Shown: positions 47,580 to 59,234 of the stretch, one piece after another
Numbering within the stretch: the stretch's first letter is position 1
Layout of the letters: every line of letters begins with the position of its first letter
DNA from: Sabethes cyaneus
Lineage: Eukaryota; Arthropoda; Insecta; Diptera; Culicidae
NCBI RefSeq assembly: GCF_943734655.1
Contig: NC_071354.1
Coordinates: 136,882,642-136,946,641, forward strand
Direction of reading: 5' to 3'
DNA length: 64,000 nt
Notes under the pieces: model-generated
Database searches by the model: none
What the model was told of the DNA's origin: nothing
The model's input: the letters and a program-made list of their open reading frames with translations, nothing else
Program-made: the position numbers and the translations under genes

Positions 47580-48675
47580 TTAACCCATTTCCTCCCAGTG
47601 TTGCGAAAACGCAACGCACTTTCATTCGATTCTCGAAGGCCCGGTTTAAGATACCAACTTGGACCCTGAGAAACAAAGAAAGATTGGAAAAAAATCTAAT
47701 CGACCTGTTTTTGCTCAAAGGTCAGATGTTACATGTAACATAATTACAGCTGTGACAAAACAACAGGTTTTGCTATTTTTCATATAGTTAAGGAAAAATG
47801 CTCATAAAAATCGATTTTACCTCTATTAACGCCTGACCTGTTAATCAGTGTTAGTAAGGATCGGTTGTTTGCCAAAAAAGCTTGGTTTCATAATATTGAT
47901 TATTTTTGTAATTTTAAGATAGGTTTTAAGCTTTGCGTTGCGAAAACGCAACGCTAGGAAGAAACGATATTCAAAATTTGCAACGGGGAACGTTCGTTTT
48001 CGTTCGTTCGCTGGGTGTTTCACTTGGAGCAACGATATCAAGTTGCTTTTTAGTAAACAAATGAATGTAAATCTTATCTTTCGCTGGAAACATTATAAAA
48101 GTTTACATAACATAGAATTCGCAGCTTCAAACACTGATGAGAGATGGAGCAGCCGGTGTGATAAGAGCGTTATAAAATCGTTAAAGTAACTTTGCCTCCG
48201 GAATATCTGGAGGAATTGAGTGGCAGCAACAACAGTTTCATGAACCCAAATTTAATGTTGCAAACTTTCCGGAACGTGTTGGTAGGTATTTAATCATCTG
48301 CGATGACAATCATTTAGCATTCAAACTGCATACTATGCGTCTAGTGCAAAGATGGTCTCCAACTCAACTGTTTCGATATCTGTCATAAATCATAGCATGT
48401 AACACTCTTATTGGTTCATTTAATCTTTATTAATACTCAAAATCCCAAAAGAAATCCCAAGCTTGATTTAACGGTAAAAAAGTATGAAGTATTTATATGC
48501 ACAATAATGAAGGTATGCAAAAACGGTATACCCTTAACGCCCAGCGTTGCGGGACACAGGGTCAAAATTAAAAATACATGTCAACGGCCTTTTCTTAGTT
48601 GACCTAAAAGAGAATTTTCCTGAAAGTTTCAACTTTCTATCCCTGCTGGGAAAGGTGAGGGGCTTAATGGGTTAA
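47580..48675. mobile_element. piggyBac-like non-autonomous element (TTAA)
   Basis: TTAA lies at 47580-47583 and 48672-48675. The ends are CCCATTTCCTCCCAG and, inverted, CCCATTAAGCCCC..., matching the CCC start of piggyBac ends. GTTGCGAAAACGCAAC, a perfect palindrome stem, occurs twice (about 47602-47617 and 47938-47953), and GCGTTGCGGG a third time near 48544. No transposase remains; scattered frames encode nothing recognised. Confidence 0.7.
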
Positions 48676-49162
48676 CGGCATATCTAGGAAAAATGGAATG
48701 AGCGCACTGCTCGGCATAGAAATATAGTTTATTTCGTTTAGAAATGTTTTCGTTTTTTACATAATTCTAGTTTTTCAAACTTCAAAAAGCTCAAATGCAA
48801 GTTTGAAGCATGAAAATCCAGATACAACTAATATAAAATTTAGTCACACCAAGACAACTTTGAGATAGAACCGACAAGAACTGCAATAAAACTGATAAGC
48901 TAATCAATAAAATAAACGAAATCTTGTTTTATAAACCAAGATAAAATAGTTGAAAAATTAAACCAGAATTAGAAAAATTTCCCAAAAACCAATATATTTC
49001 TTAGCAAATCCAACTACATCTATCAAAAGTGAAATATGGCAAAATAAGCATTGTAAACTAATAAATAATAAACAACTTTATGGGAAATTTAGGTTCGTTG
49101 GCACACGACCCCTATATTTAAATGTGGTTTTGTAAAACTTTGGGAGTAAAACATATACAGGA
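48676..49162. other. AT-rich intergenic DNA
   Basis: Rich in AATAAA/ATAAAC words; no gene or element end recognised. Confidence 0.4.
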
Positions 49163-49500
49163 ATTCCCCGAAGAAGGCGATGGGTGGTGCTGTACACCCA
49201 TCGTGATATCTTAGCTGTTCATTAACCAATAAAGTTTTTGGTAGTTGACAAGGTTATACCAAATACTAATGATGTACCAAAAATCAACTTTATTGATTAA
49301 AGGACAACTAAGAAATGGTTGTGGGCGTACGCCACCACCTTATTCGGGTGACTGCTGTACTGCTCACGGCGATTTCTTAGATGTCCATTAGTCAGTATAG
49401 TTAGTATCTGACATAACCTAATCAACTACCAAAAATCAAATTTATTGGTTAATGGACAGCTGAGATATTCCGGTGGGCGTACAGCATCACCTATCGGTTT
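49163..49500. repeat. Two tandem palindromic units of about 165 bp
   Basis: Each unit has a left arm (GGTGCTGTACACCCATCG / GACTGCTGTACTGCTCACGG, then TATCTTAG or TTTCTTAG and CATTA) and a right arm (TACCAAAAATCAA-TTTATTG, then GGACA-CT-AGA and GTGGGCGTAC). The right arm is the approximate complement of the left. The two units follow each other directly. A foldback-type repeat with no coding capacity. Confidence 0.6.
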
Positions 49501-50911
49501 ATTCGGCGGATTTCTGTATTGTCATTGTACGGTTAGCACCATCATAATCAATATTTTGGTTGTTTCTAAAGTAAAAATTTCCAGATTGTAGCAAAACAGC
49601 CAATCAAAAATGACATGTAAAGTATTCTTATCTGTGACATGCCTGTTGGCTGTCGTACGAAAATAGTGACACCTAACACGTGACCGTGATTTCGTAAAAA
49701 TCCTTAGATCAACCGCTGCTATTTGTCTTGCGGGTGGCAGTAAAACCAATTCATGTATGAATGAGGACATCAACGACAAAAGAGTTGGGCCAGCCTCTGT
49801 CAAAGAAACGGAACAAAATCAGTCTCGTTTTATTTACTTTGCCCGGACTGTCCCGATTTTCGTTTTACGAGTGTATGTTCCTACGTTCCTGCACCGGTGC
49901 CAGGCATACATAAATAAACATAAAAGGCACACTATACTCTCATCACATCACTGGGCGCTGGGTAGGGTGGTAACAATGTCAGCTAGTGCAGCAATTTCAG
50001 AATCGTAAGCAAACAAGTCGCCAATTTTTATTCTCAGCTGACTGCATTTGAACCAAGAGGGGTACCACTTTCCAGCTTACGCTTGCGGGCATGTTAGCAT
50101 GCAGCTTCACAGAACGTGCACGGTCAAAGCGAGGAAACAGTCAAGTACTGTAAGTAAAACAAATATTGGCGGCAGTTTTCAATGTAAACAATTGTAAATA
50201 AAAGATTGCACTTTTTCTCGTGTGACAAATATTACCCTCATCAAACACCATCAGAACTGAATCGAAGCTAGAGTAAATAATGTTTTGCTACTCTTGGGGA
50301 TGAGAAAAACACGCAAATAAGCTATATAGTGGCATGGCATAGTGTGTCAATATAAGTGTTAAGTTTACTACTTTTGTGTTGTAAAATTTTTATTGTCGCT
50401 AAATATTGAACCAATTTTATCAAAAAAATTAATGGACATGTCGTTAACGCATGTGAATAAGAATTGAATTAGTGTTATAATCATTTATCTAAATTAGTAG
50501 AAATCTGCAAAAAATATTTTAATTTTCTTTACTGAAGCATCCCCTAATATGTATTAAATCATGTGTTTTTAGTACAATGTATATTATTTGAATAATTAAT
50601 TCAGTTCTATTGAAATTTAAAACTTCCATAACTTCCATTACGTTCTACATTATAACTGCGTTTAAAACTTAAAAAAATTGTATTGTTCATTGGTTTATGA
50701 CCCATTTTGGAAAAATGCATCGGTAATAAGAAACATGACAGCATAAATGTCACAACACAAAGTGCTTAACACGCGTATACCTTGCGCAAGCATGTCGCTT
50801 CACCTAGGGTAAAGTGGCACTGAACGCACCACATAAGCAAAACATCATTTTGCAGAGCTACGGTATGTTTGTTCCACGTTTCTTAAGGTTGCCAACACTT
50901 TGGGATCTTTT
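49501..50911. other. Intergenic DNA
   Basis: Small frames only (49803-49522 minus, 49757-50008 plus), no domains. AT-rich from 50150 on. Confidence 0.35.
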
Positions 50912-50913
50912 TA

Positions 50914-51852
50914 AAGGGTGTCCCACATCAAATTGCATCACGAAAAGAACGCTGTAGAAAATTACACAATAGGTATTTTCTCTTGAAAATTTGAGTAGAA
51001 GTAGTTTAGAGTGTATTGTTTACACTGTATATTTATCGCTGTCAGTTTTTCGAAAATTGTAAAAAAATGGCGTCACCCGAAAAACAACGTTGCGAATTTA
51101 TTTTGCGCAAGTACCTGGAAAATCTTCAACTATCTTATCGGGACATCGAAAAAAAAACACGGAATCGTGCACTCAACTGTTAGTCGGCAGCTTCCAGCAG
51201 TTTGATGTTACGCCCAGCACAAGTTTGATGTTCCGGTGGATATAAGGAAGCAGAAACTTTCAGAGGTTGCCAAGAAATACATGATTTGGCAAACGATCTG
51301 CTCATGTGGCAAACAAAGTGCATCGTTCGTGACTACCGGGACTGTAAACGGGCATATCTGCCTCAAGGAGTATCTACAGCAGCGTCTGCTTCCTCTGTTG
51401 AAGCAACACGAGGATCCTACGATCTTCTGGTCGTATCTAGCTTCGTGGCACTATTCAAAGGATGTCCTGGAGTGGTACGAAGTCAACGGGGTTACTTTCG
51501 TACTTAAGGACATGAACTCCCCCAACGCACCGGAACTAATGTCCATCGAAACATGCTGAACAATTATGAAGCAGGCACTACGGAAGCATCTCCTTGGGAT
51601 CAAATCGGAGGAATACATGAAGAAAAAGTGGGTGTCCGTACAGAAGAAGCTGCATCCAGATGTTGTACAGAACCTTATGAGTTAAGCGTAAGGTGCGAGC
51701 ATACGGTTATGGTATTGAAGTTGAAAGAAAGAAATATGCCAAAAGATTACCAATGGGTTATATGTTATTGTCCGAATGTTTTGAAAAGATCGGTAAACTG
51801 GGTAATTTTCTACAGCTTTTTTCCGTGATGCAATTTGATGTGGGACACCCTT
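50914..51852 (+). mobile_element. DD37E-type mariner, internally deleted, complete ends
   Basis: AAGGGTGTCCCACATCAAAT begins at 50914 and ATTTGATGTGGGACACCCTT ends at 51852, about 29-bp near-perfect TIRs. TA flanks both sides (50912-50913, 51853-51854), the standard mariner duplication. A sister copy starts at 53090. Confidence 0.92.
51067..51730 (+). pseudogene. Mariner transposase with central deletion
   Basis: ATG at 51067 opens MASPEKQRC with a helix-turn-helix-like stretch (LSYRDIEKKT) that shifts frame near 51155 into HSTVSRQLPAV. The sequence then jumps to AQHKFDVPVDIRKQKLSEVA, skipping roughly 360 bp that the sister copy has, including the first catalytic Asp. The 3' half keeps FVTTGTVNGHICLKEYLQQR and SWHYSKDVLEWYEVNGV. 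The second catalytic Asp is replaced: FWSYLASWHY in place of FWPDLASWHY. The Glu region reads SIETC in place of the sister's PIEKYW, followed by a stop. Inactive; its ends could still be mobilised by a related transposase. Confidence 0.88.
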
Positions 51853-52059
51853 TATATTGCTGGTGAATTTAATTTAAAAAACAGATATTTTTGTCATTTT
51901 TGACGATTTTTAGCAAATGTCAAAATCATTATGTGGGACAAAACGCCTAAGCCAGGCCTTGACAGGCAGGCGTTGAACGCAAATATCTTTTTCTAAATAA
52001 AAGTGAAAAGTATTTGTATGTTCCGCTATTCCGTTCCACATTCCATCAAACTTGGCACA

Positions 52060-52800
52060 CATGTTCCTTGATATTACAGAATCAGCACTGGGGGCTTGAC
52101 AAAAGGGGGGGTCCCTATCAATGGGGAGATCCAAATAAGTAAAAGGAGTTGTGTTTCTCCCAATTTAGACCGATTGCAGTTGCACAAGTGACTGCCAGAC
52201 AATAAAGCGGGGATTATGGGGGGAATAGGGACAGGGGGCCCCATGAAAGAATATATAAGAATAATAAGCCTTTGTTTCTTTTCCGTTATAGGAATTATCA
52301 GAGAACAAACAGATGCAAAGAGGGGAGTGACTGGGAGAGACAACAGGGGGGGGGACGACCAACGTGAGTATGAATGTTTGTTCTGCTATAACTCCGAAAC
52401 GCCTGGACTGTTCTTCATGAAACCTAGCACCCTTTTTTTGACATAAAGGAATCAGCGCAGCAGGTTGACTAGCAAGGGGGCGGGGTGATCCCAAGCAAGG
52501 GGGATGGGGGAGAATCCAACTAAGTGAAAGGGGTCGCGTTTCCCTTGCATTTGGAACAATAGCGGTTGTACCATAAATAACATGTGGCTGTACAAGAGGA
52601 GATTTCTAAAAGGGGGTATAGGGTGGCCATTGATAAAGAGGAGGTTGAAATATATAAAAGAAGAGAGATTTACAAGTTGCTAGGAGACAACGGGAGACGG
52701 AGCTGCTAATGTGTAAACAAATTCAAATGAAGATAAAGGTGTTGTTTCTTGCATTACGAGAATTTTCGTTACAATAACAGATATACAAGTAACTGAAAGA
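52060..52800. repeat. G-rich diverged tandem duplication, unit about 385 bp
   Basis: Unit 1 from about 52075 (AGAATCAGCACTGGGGGCTTGACAAAAGGGG...) parallels unit 2 from about 52448 (GGAATCAGCGCAGCAGGTTGACTAGCAAGGGG...). Both continue with GGGGAGA-ATCCAA, TAAGT-AAAGG, GTGTTTCTCCC / GCGTTTCCCTT and a GGTTGTAC / AGTTGCAC block. Runs of 5-9 G are frequent (for example 52106, 52217, 52346). No coding sequence. Potential G-quadruplex-forming DNA. Confidence 0.6.
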
Positions 52801-53089
52801 TAAAGGTCCCCGAGAAACATCGAGCGATCAGCTAGCCTGATATAATACGAAATCTTTATAGTTTCATATATTTAGTTCATAAAGACCAATAGGGGCCTTG
52901 TTTCCACAGTTAACTTACCTCATGGTCTCCATTTGTGTTGTAAGGTCAGTTATGACTGGACACTGGGCTCACTGGACCTTCAGAATCGTAAATTGTGCAA
53001 ATTTTCCCAGTTCATTCAGTTTTTGTTCTAGGCACAAAAATATATTTTCCTCCCTTGAGTAAATTAAATTTTTCTGTAATTCAATAATA

Positions 53090-54292
53090 AAGGGTGTCCC
53101 ACATCAAATTCTATTACGGAAGAAACGCTGTAAAAAATTACCCATTGGGTATTTTCTCTTGAAAATTTTGGTAGAAGTAGTTTAAAGTGTATTGTTTACA
53201 CTGTATTTTTTATCGCGGTCAGTTCTTCGGAAATTGGAAAAAATGACGTCACCCGAAAAGGAACGTAGCGAATTGGTTTTACGCAAGCACTTGGAAAATC
53301 CTCAACTATCTTGTCGGGACATCGGAAAACAACACTGAATCGTGCACTCAACTGTGAGTCGTGGGGTTAAACATTGCTATGAAACTCTGAGCATCAAACG
53401 GAAGGAGAAATGCGGTCAGAATGGATGTTCTATTAGTGATCAGGATCACAAACGAGTCATGGAAGCATTTAAGGAGAATCTCAATCTTCGGTCAGGGTTG
53501 TGGCCAAACAGTTGAATCCGTCCAAGTCTTTCGTTCAGAGAGCCAATCAACGGGAGGGACTGCATACGTAAAAGTGCAGAAGGCTCCAAATCGTCACGAA
53601 AGGCAAAATACGGTGGGAAAGTCACGGGCCCGAAAACTGTACACCCAGAAGCCTCATTGTCTCATCATGGATGATGAGATATATGTCAAGGCGAACTTCC
53701 GGCAGCTTCCGGAGCTACTGTTCTTCACCACCCAACACAAGTTTGATGTTCCGGAGGAAGTAAGAAAGCAAAAATTTCAAAATTTCCCTACAAATACATG
53801 ATTTGACAAGCGTGACGTTCGTGACTACCGGGACTGTAAACGGGCAGATCTACCTCAAGGATTGTCTAGAGAAGCGTCTGCTTCCTCTGTTGAAGCAATA
53901 CGAGGGTCCTACGATCTTCTGGCCGGATCTAGCTTCGTGGCACTATTTAAAGGATGTTCTGGAGTGGTACGAAGTCAACGGGTTACTTTCGTACCCAAGG
54001 ACATAAACCCCTTCAACTCACCGGAACTAAGACCCATCGAAAAATACTGGCCTATCATGAAGCAGGCACTACGGAAGTATCCCAAGGAGATTAAATCTTA
54101 CATGAAGAAAATGTGGATTTCCGTACAGAAGTAGCTGCAGCCAGATGTTGTACAGAACCTTATGAGTGGAATTAAGCGTAAAGTACGAGCATACGGTTAA
54201 ACTATTGAAGTTGAATAAATGAATTATGCCAAACGCTTTCTAATAGGTTATATTTTATTGTTTGAAAGTTTAAAAAGGATTGGTCAATTAGG
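53090..54292 (+). mobile_element. DD37E-type mariner, sister copy lacking its right TIR
   Basis: AAGGGTGTCCCACATCAAAT begins at 53090 after TA (53088-53089). The right-end TIR is absent; homology to the 50.9 kb copy fades near 54292 (GGTCAATTAGGTATTGATG). It lies 1.2 kb from the first copy, in the same orientation. Confidence 0.85.
53243..54134 (+). pseudogene. Mariner transposase with all three catalytic positions but broken frame
   Basis: ATG at 53243 opens MTSPEKERSELVLRKHLE. A helix-turn-helix piece (LSCRDIGKQH) ends in a stop near 53336. The catalytic domain has the first Asp in CLIMDDEIYVKANF (about 53660-53700), the second in FWPDLASWHY (about 53920-53950) and the Glu in RPIEKYW (about 54030-54050). 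Counting across the frame change gives 37 residues between the second Asp and Glu, the DD37E signature first described in mosquito mariner relatives. Frame changes lie near 53795 and 53985, and the first ORF ends in a TGA at about 53801. It would otherwise bind the TIRs and insert at TA. Confidence 0.9.
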
Positions 54293-54736
54293 TATTGATG
54301 TCCTCAGTTTTACCAATTCGTCAAATAATTTCTTTTAAGTCTACCAAAAATATGCAAAAATGCTTTGGATTCATCAAACTGGCGAAATATGGTACCTGGC
54401 GAAATATGGATCCTCTACCCTACCAAAAGGAAATCAGATTCAAAAAAAACAGAAATAAATTCAAAGTTTCATCTAAATATTTAAAGTATATATCAAAATA
54501 TCGTTTCGTTTTTAAAACAGTTTTTATCAAAATGTTGGTTGCTGTAAATTGAACTTCAAAAACAACTTTTCTACAATATCACTGTCGGTAAATTTCATAA
54601 AACATAAATATTCGAAGCAAACCACCGCAAATGCCTAATATTTAAAAAAAAACACCTCATTTCTTTAGTGTACTTTTTCCCTTCTTTATGCTGCCTCTCT
54701 AGGGTTTTGAATCACCCACAGTAATGAGTTAACACT

Positions 54737-54848
54737 CTCTGTTCTAGCAGAATAAATCATTAATTTCCATCATATTTATTTTTATGGCGTAATGACACTG
54801 TAAAATTTAATATGATGGAAGTTTGATGTTAATTCTGCTAAAACAGAG
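54737..54848. mobile_element. 112-bp hairpin MITE
   Basis: CTCTGTTCTAGCAGAATAAA at 54737 faces TTAATTCTGCTAAAACAGAG ending 54848, with TTTCCATCATATT against AATATGATGGAA further in. Arms about 45 bp with mismatches. Confidence 0.7.
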
Positions 54849-55411
54849 GTTTTAAAATCAATGTTTATCCTTAACTGGATGTGACCGTATTACAGATTAT
54901 CTTTCTCAATTAATTACTCGGTGATTTTATTAAATGCAATTTATTCAGATATTATAAGCTAGATGTGAATATGTTTAAGCTAGATAAACACAAATATACA
55001 CTTAGTATAAATCCAGTGTATTCTACTCATTCGAAACCGCTCTACACTCTATGTAAAAACCAGCACATGACGTCCTTTTTATGTATCTTCATCATCTGAT
55101 TTCCAGGTAAACTTTTGGTGCGTTACATGTCAAAGGTCAATGGTCGTCATCGTTATAAATTTTATATTAATCATACATTTCCGGTCGATTGGATTATTCA
55201 CCTTAACAAGTGTATCGGCTTGAAGGTTAACCACGACTTACGGCGTAATGCTTATTTGCTTTTAACGCTCCAACGATCAAACGACAATCGATTAGCATAA
55301 TTGCTCACTGGTTTATAAATTGTAACAATAAATTCATTAACATTTTCGTGTTTTTTTTCTCTTGTGCTTAAGGGATACAAAATGCCCAGGGACGCTACAG
55401 TATAACTAACA

Positions 55412-55554
55412 ACAGTGGCGTAGATGAGAGAGTAAAGCACTTATATACAGTTTAAATTTTAATGCGCCTATACAGACAATTCGAAGCACTTAATACAGTT
55501 TCACAAAAGAGTTTTTTTGTTCATTTTGCAAAATGCAACTTTCTACGCCACTGT
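55412..55554. mobile_element. 143-bp MITE with ACAGTGGCGTAGA ends
   Basis: ACAGTGGCGTAGA at 55412 and TCTACGCCACTGT ending 55554 are exact complements. CAGTGGCGTAG tips resemble hAT ends, but no 8-bp duplication is visible. It lies only 64 bp past the stop codon of the LMX1-type gene, so it probably lies in the 3' UTR or immediate 3' flank. Confidence 0.7.
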
Positions 55555-55617
55555 ATAAGCTCCAGTTTATGTCTACTATAAAATCACACCTTCAGATTGT
55601 CCAATGCACCGACTCAT

Positions 55618-56060
55618 TTACAGGTGCTGTTGTGTGTGCTGATGAGCAGGATGCTGTTGAATGGCATTTAACGGTTGACCGTGATTTCCGTGATGCGTAG
55701 GTAGTGGCTGCTGCATACCTGGTTCACCGCCAGCTGCTGTTACGGTGTTTACGGGAGAATCCTGGTGATGCTCGTGGAGAGTGCTTGACAGTCCTATGTG
55801 CAGCGGATTGGAATGATGGTGCATATGGCTGCTCGGTAACGGAAGGTCAGCGGTATTACTATTTCCGCCACTGCTTCCCGGTTGGTGGCCATCCAAACTG
55901 CAAAAATAAGAGTTTTGCATAGAATACAGACGATCGATCGGGTTCAACAGCTGAGCATGTGGTGGGGTCATCGATGTTGTCAGTTGTTGCAACGAAGGGT
56001 ACTCCATGCCCATCATTGCGTTGAGTGGAATATTTTCGCTTTTTACAGCTGTCGATGGAT
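55618..56060 (-). CDS. LMX1-type LIM-homeodomain protein, last coding exon
   Basis: Encodes the C-terminal 146 residues of a nuclear transcription factor (a split Asp codon at the junction, then PSTAVKSENIPLN). The stop is TAA at 55618-55620. Residues 39-52 read NPIDRLYSMQNSYF, matching the conserved end of LMX1A/LMX1B proteins (NPIDRLYSMQSSYF), which makes the family call. In vertebrates the protein ends just after this motif; here 94 more residues follow, rich in His, Gln, Pro and Gly (HMHHHSNPLH, HEHHQD, HQHTQQHL). Acceptor: minus-strand ATTTACAG before ATCCATCG at 56060. The phase fits the upstream exon at 61367-61555. LIM domains and homeobox must be encoded outside the window. LMX1 factors specify neurons and limb or appendage tissue; that role is from the family, not seen here. 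VKSE (residues 5-8) fits a sumoylation consensus. An alternative family is unlikely given the signature. Confidence 0.82.
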
Positions 56061-56913
56061 CTGTAAATATGAGGAAACAATCCACTTCAGTACACTTTGA
56101 ATATAAATAATGCATATTTATACGCATATTGACATATACACATAAACTCTTCAAAAAGAGCATTAAAAATAAAAACGAAAAAATTGCTCATATTCATAGA
56201 TCAATTTAACTTCCCATCCAACAAAAATATATCAAAGCCAATATTACCTAAGTGGGAAAACAAAGCCATTCAATTTGCTTCGCTAAATCTTTTTTTGCAA
56301 AAAATACCCATGGCGAGGACAAAAAAAACACCATGGAATAAAGTTTTTGTTCAATACAGAATGTGTTGTTTTTGCAACCATGTTGGGCTTATGTACGAGG
56401 TAGTTTTTTGCTACAAATTGCCCATAAATATTTATGTTTATGGTGCAAACACGAGCTCATGCCCAGCAGAAACAAAAAGTTGATCCAGCAGTGCTGACAC
56501 AGCTCTTGCGTGGTTTCCGCACCACCCACCCTATGTGTGCACACAGGTGGCTAATCCATTACATGACTTCGTAATCCGCTGATGCCGCACATATTTTTGT
56601 GTCGGTTACCAACTTCGGTGTTGTCTCATGATAATAGTCTGGCGACTTTTGCGAGATTTTATTCGCGTTATGTAAAAAATCACCAATTGGTGCATGAATG
56701 TGATGAATGAGTTATACTTACTGATATTTGATTCGTCCGGTGGTTTAATTAAACTTTAAAAATTTTATATGAACAAGAATGTCCTCTGTGATCGTATGTT
56801 TATTAATAGATTTAAATTCAAAAAATCAAACACATCGAATAAATAACCTCTCGAGCTCAACCAAGTTTTAGCGAGAAGAAGACTAAAGTCATAGGGGATT
56901 TATCAAAATTATT

Positions 56914-58000
56914 GTAACGGACGACAACTAAAAGTTTGGAATTTTTTCTCAAGCTGACAAAAAAAACAAAAGATATTTGAAAAAGATCTGACTAACTGAA
57001 ACTAAAGATACATGGTCCATTGTTGAAAAAAAATTAGTGAACATTTGAAAACTGTCCATAAGCGGCTGGTCTGCGAAGCTTCCGTTTGATGTCGGAACAA
57101 GAGAGTTTGGTATGTCCGTCATGTCAACTTTGTGAATGCATCTCTTGATTCTATCAGTCAAATGTTTGCAATTCGTGGTTCTCCAGTTATTTTTAGTTTA
57201 GTTCAGTTAAGTTTAGTTCTGCTTTTTGAGTAAAAATGGGATCGAATGGGTATTTATGAATGATTGTGTTTTTGGCGTAATGCGATGATTCTTTATCTGA
57301 CCAAAACACGTATTGTCCATCAGCATGATGTGTTTGTACAAACGGTATCATAATTTTCTTCAAACATTCGTTCTGGTGCACATCTAGCCAAACCAGAGGG
57401 CTTAAACCATGGCTTAGAAATACCTCTTTCGGAAATGGTAACTTAGATATCACTTTCTGTTCAAACTTATGTTTAATCTTGTATTTTATGTTCGGAGATG
57501 CCGTAAAACTATCCATGGAATAGTATCGATTATTTCCGGGAATGTGCGTCTTCGAAAGAAAGAAGTAACTTTCGTTGTCCAAAATAAAACATTTTCCGGA
57601 GTAATTTGTTATCAACCAGCGGCATTGGGATTTCTGCGTCGAAATCTGTCCGTCAGTATATTCCGGAGCTCTTGTCTTCTTTCAGCACTTCCTCCGACTT
57701 TTTTCAATGTTTTGCAGATGGACTGGTGGGAACAGTTGAACTTTTTTGTGGAATCCCGTTGGCTGCCGGAATCCTTGTTGCTGAAAGCACGAGAAAGAGA
57801 ACGAAGTCCTTCTGCGTCCATAATTTTGGCTAGTCTTTCACTACTTTGCTTGCGACTAGTTGTTGGGGATGTGAGGCTGTGGTAAAATTTTAAAATGTTT
57901 TACCGTATACTTTTTGCCGAGATATTTGTGCAATTCGTAGAAGTTTACAATGTGCTCACGGAATTCTTCTTGTTTTAACACCACGCCATTTTAAACAAAA
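56914..58000 (-). pseudogene. Tc1/mariner transposase relic in the intron
   Basis: From 58000 down: EFREHIVNFYELHKYLGKKY and VKHFK, the N-terminal DNA-binding start of this family, then a badly broken middle. The catalytic core is better kept (57615-57193): CFILDNESYFFLS with the first Asp, LNECLKK-type helix as HQNECLKKIMIPF, and YVFWSDKESSHYAKNT with the second Asp, then YPFDPIFTQK and a premature stop. The C-terminal part resumes as CKHLTDRIKRCIHKVDMTDI (about 57110-57170). The Glu region is missing. The 3' end from 56914 matches 20381 onward. Inactive. Confidence 0.8.
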
Positions 58001-59234
58001 AACAAAACAAAAAATACTGGCAAAAAGGGGAGAAAAAGGCTAACATACGCACTCTCATTTAAATAGACATTATATTCAGTCGATTGGTGAAAAGAGAACG
58101 GAGATCTGTCGAAAAATAACCGAGATATGGCCATTTAAGTGAAATCAGTTCTGGAAATATTACCAGTAACGGCCTGCATTTATGGAACTGGTCCGGAAGA
58201 AGCAATAGCGCCATCGACTGCGGCTAAATTTTCATTTGCCGTAGTCGTTGCAGTTAATTGGTTAGTACAACAGTTGCAGTAGCATAGTTACCCAACGATA
58301 GTTATCCAGAATCGAAAGCACCCACAGTAAGTTTGAAGGTAGGAGGTAAGAAGCAGCAAATCTGGCTATTGCTTTATAAGGACTAACCTTACTATTACCT
58401 ATATTGAGTTTGCCATTCCCTGTTGTGTTTGGGAATGTTATCGACGACAACGGTTTAGATTTCCACAAAGCTGATTTTGAAGGCCTCTTTGTTAAAGGCG
58501 ATCCTTGTTATTTTCTGCTGATGTTGATATCGCCGTTGATCAATTCATTCGCACTTTGAATAGCTTGACCACCGATTATCGTCGCTCGCAAGCCTTCATG
58601 GGGAAACGCGCTTCTCCGTCGATTGAAATGTGCAAGATTTGCTGTTACGCGTGCATTTCAAATCGTGCTTGTAGTAATTTTCGAGTCTATATAAACAGTA
58701 TACTCTACGAATGCAAAGATACCGTCGTAGGAATCCTAAGAAGTTATGGTCGTTTGTTAAATCGAAGCGAAGATAGCCTGCTTGTCAATTTGTTTCTAGA
58801 CCATCGAAAAGCCATTAATGCAGCCTCTTTGCAGCACATTTCATGCAAGCTTTAAGCGTTTTCACTGCTTCCTTGGAACAAATCACCTCTGCTGTTAAAA
58901 ACACTGCTAACGAAGTCGAAAAACCTCAATGTTTGTCGTGTAACTGAGGACACCCAAGCAACAATGTGAGTTTTATTGTACTCTTATGCTGGTCTTCAAG
59001 ACCAATTTTGGTCTTAAATGCCATCATAAAAGTGCAATAAAATCCAAATTGTTACTTGGGTATTGTCGATGCTGCCAGCGGAATACTAAAATATTTATTA
59101 GTGGCCGGACCTGACGGTATTCCATCATGCTTCCTGAAAAGTTGTCCTATTGTTCTCGCCAGACCTCTTTCACTATTGTTCGATGCTTCAATCCAGCAGT
59201 GTAAGTTTCCTATTCTATGAAAAGATTCAGTTAT

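Larger units (their letters stand above)
54293..55617. other. 3' flank of the LMX1-type gene, with two MITEs
   Basis: Contains the hairpin at 54737-54848 and the CAGTGGCGTAG element at 55412-55554. On the minus strand AATAAA-type words (plus-strand TTTATT) occur near 54925 and 54942 and could serve as polyadenylation signals; none is decisive. Confidence 0.4.
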
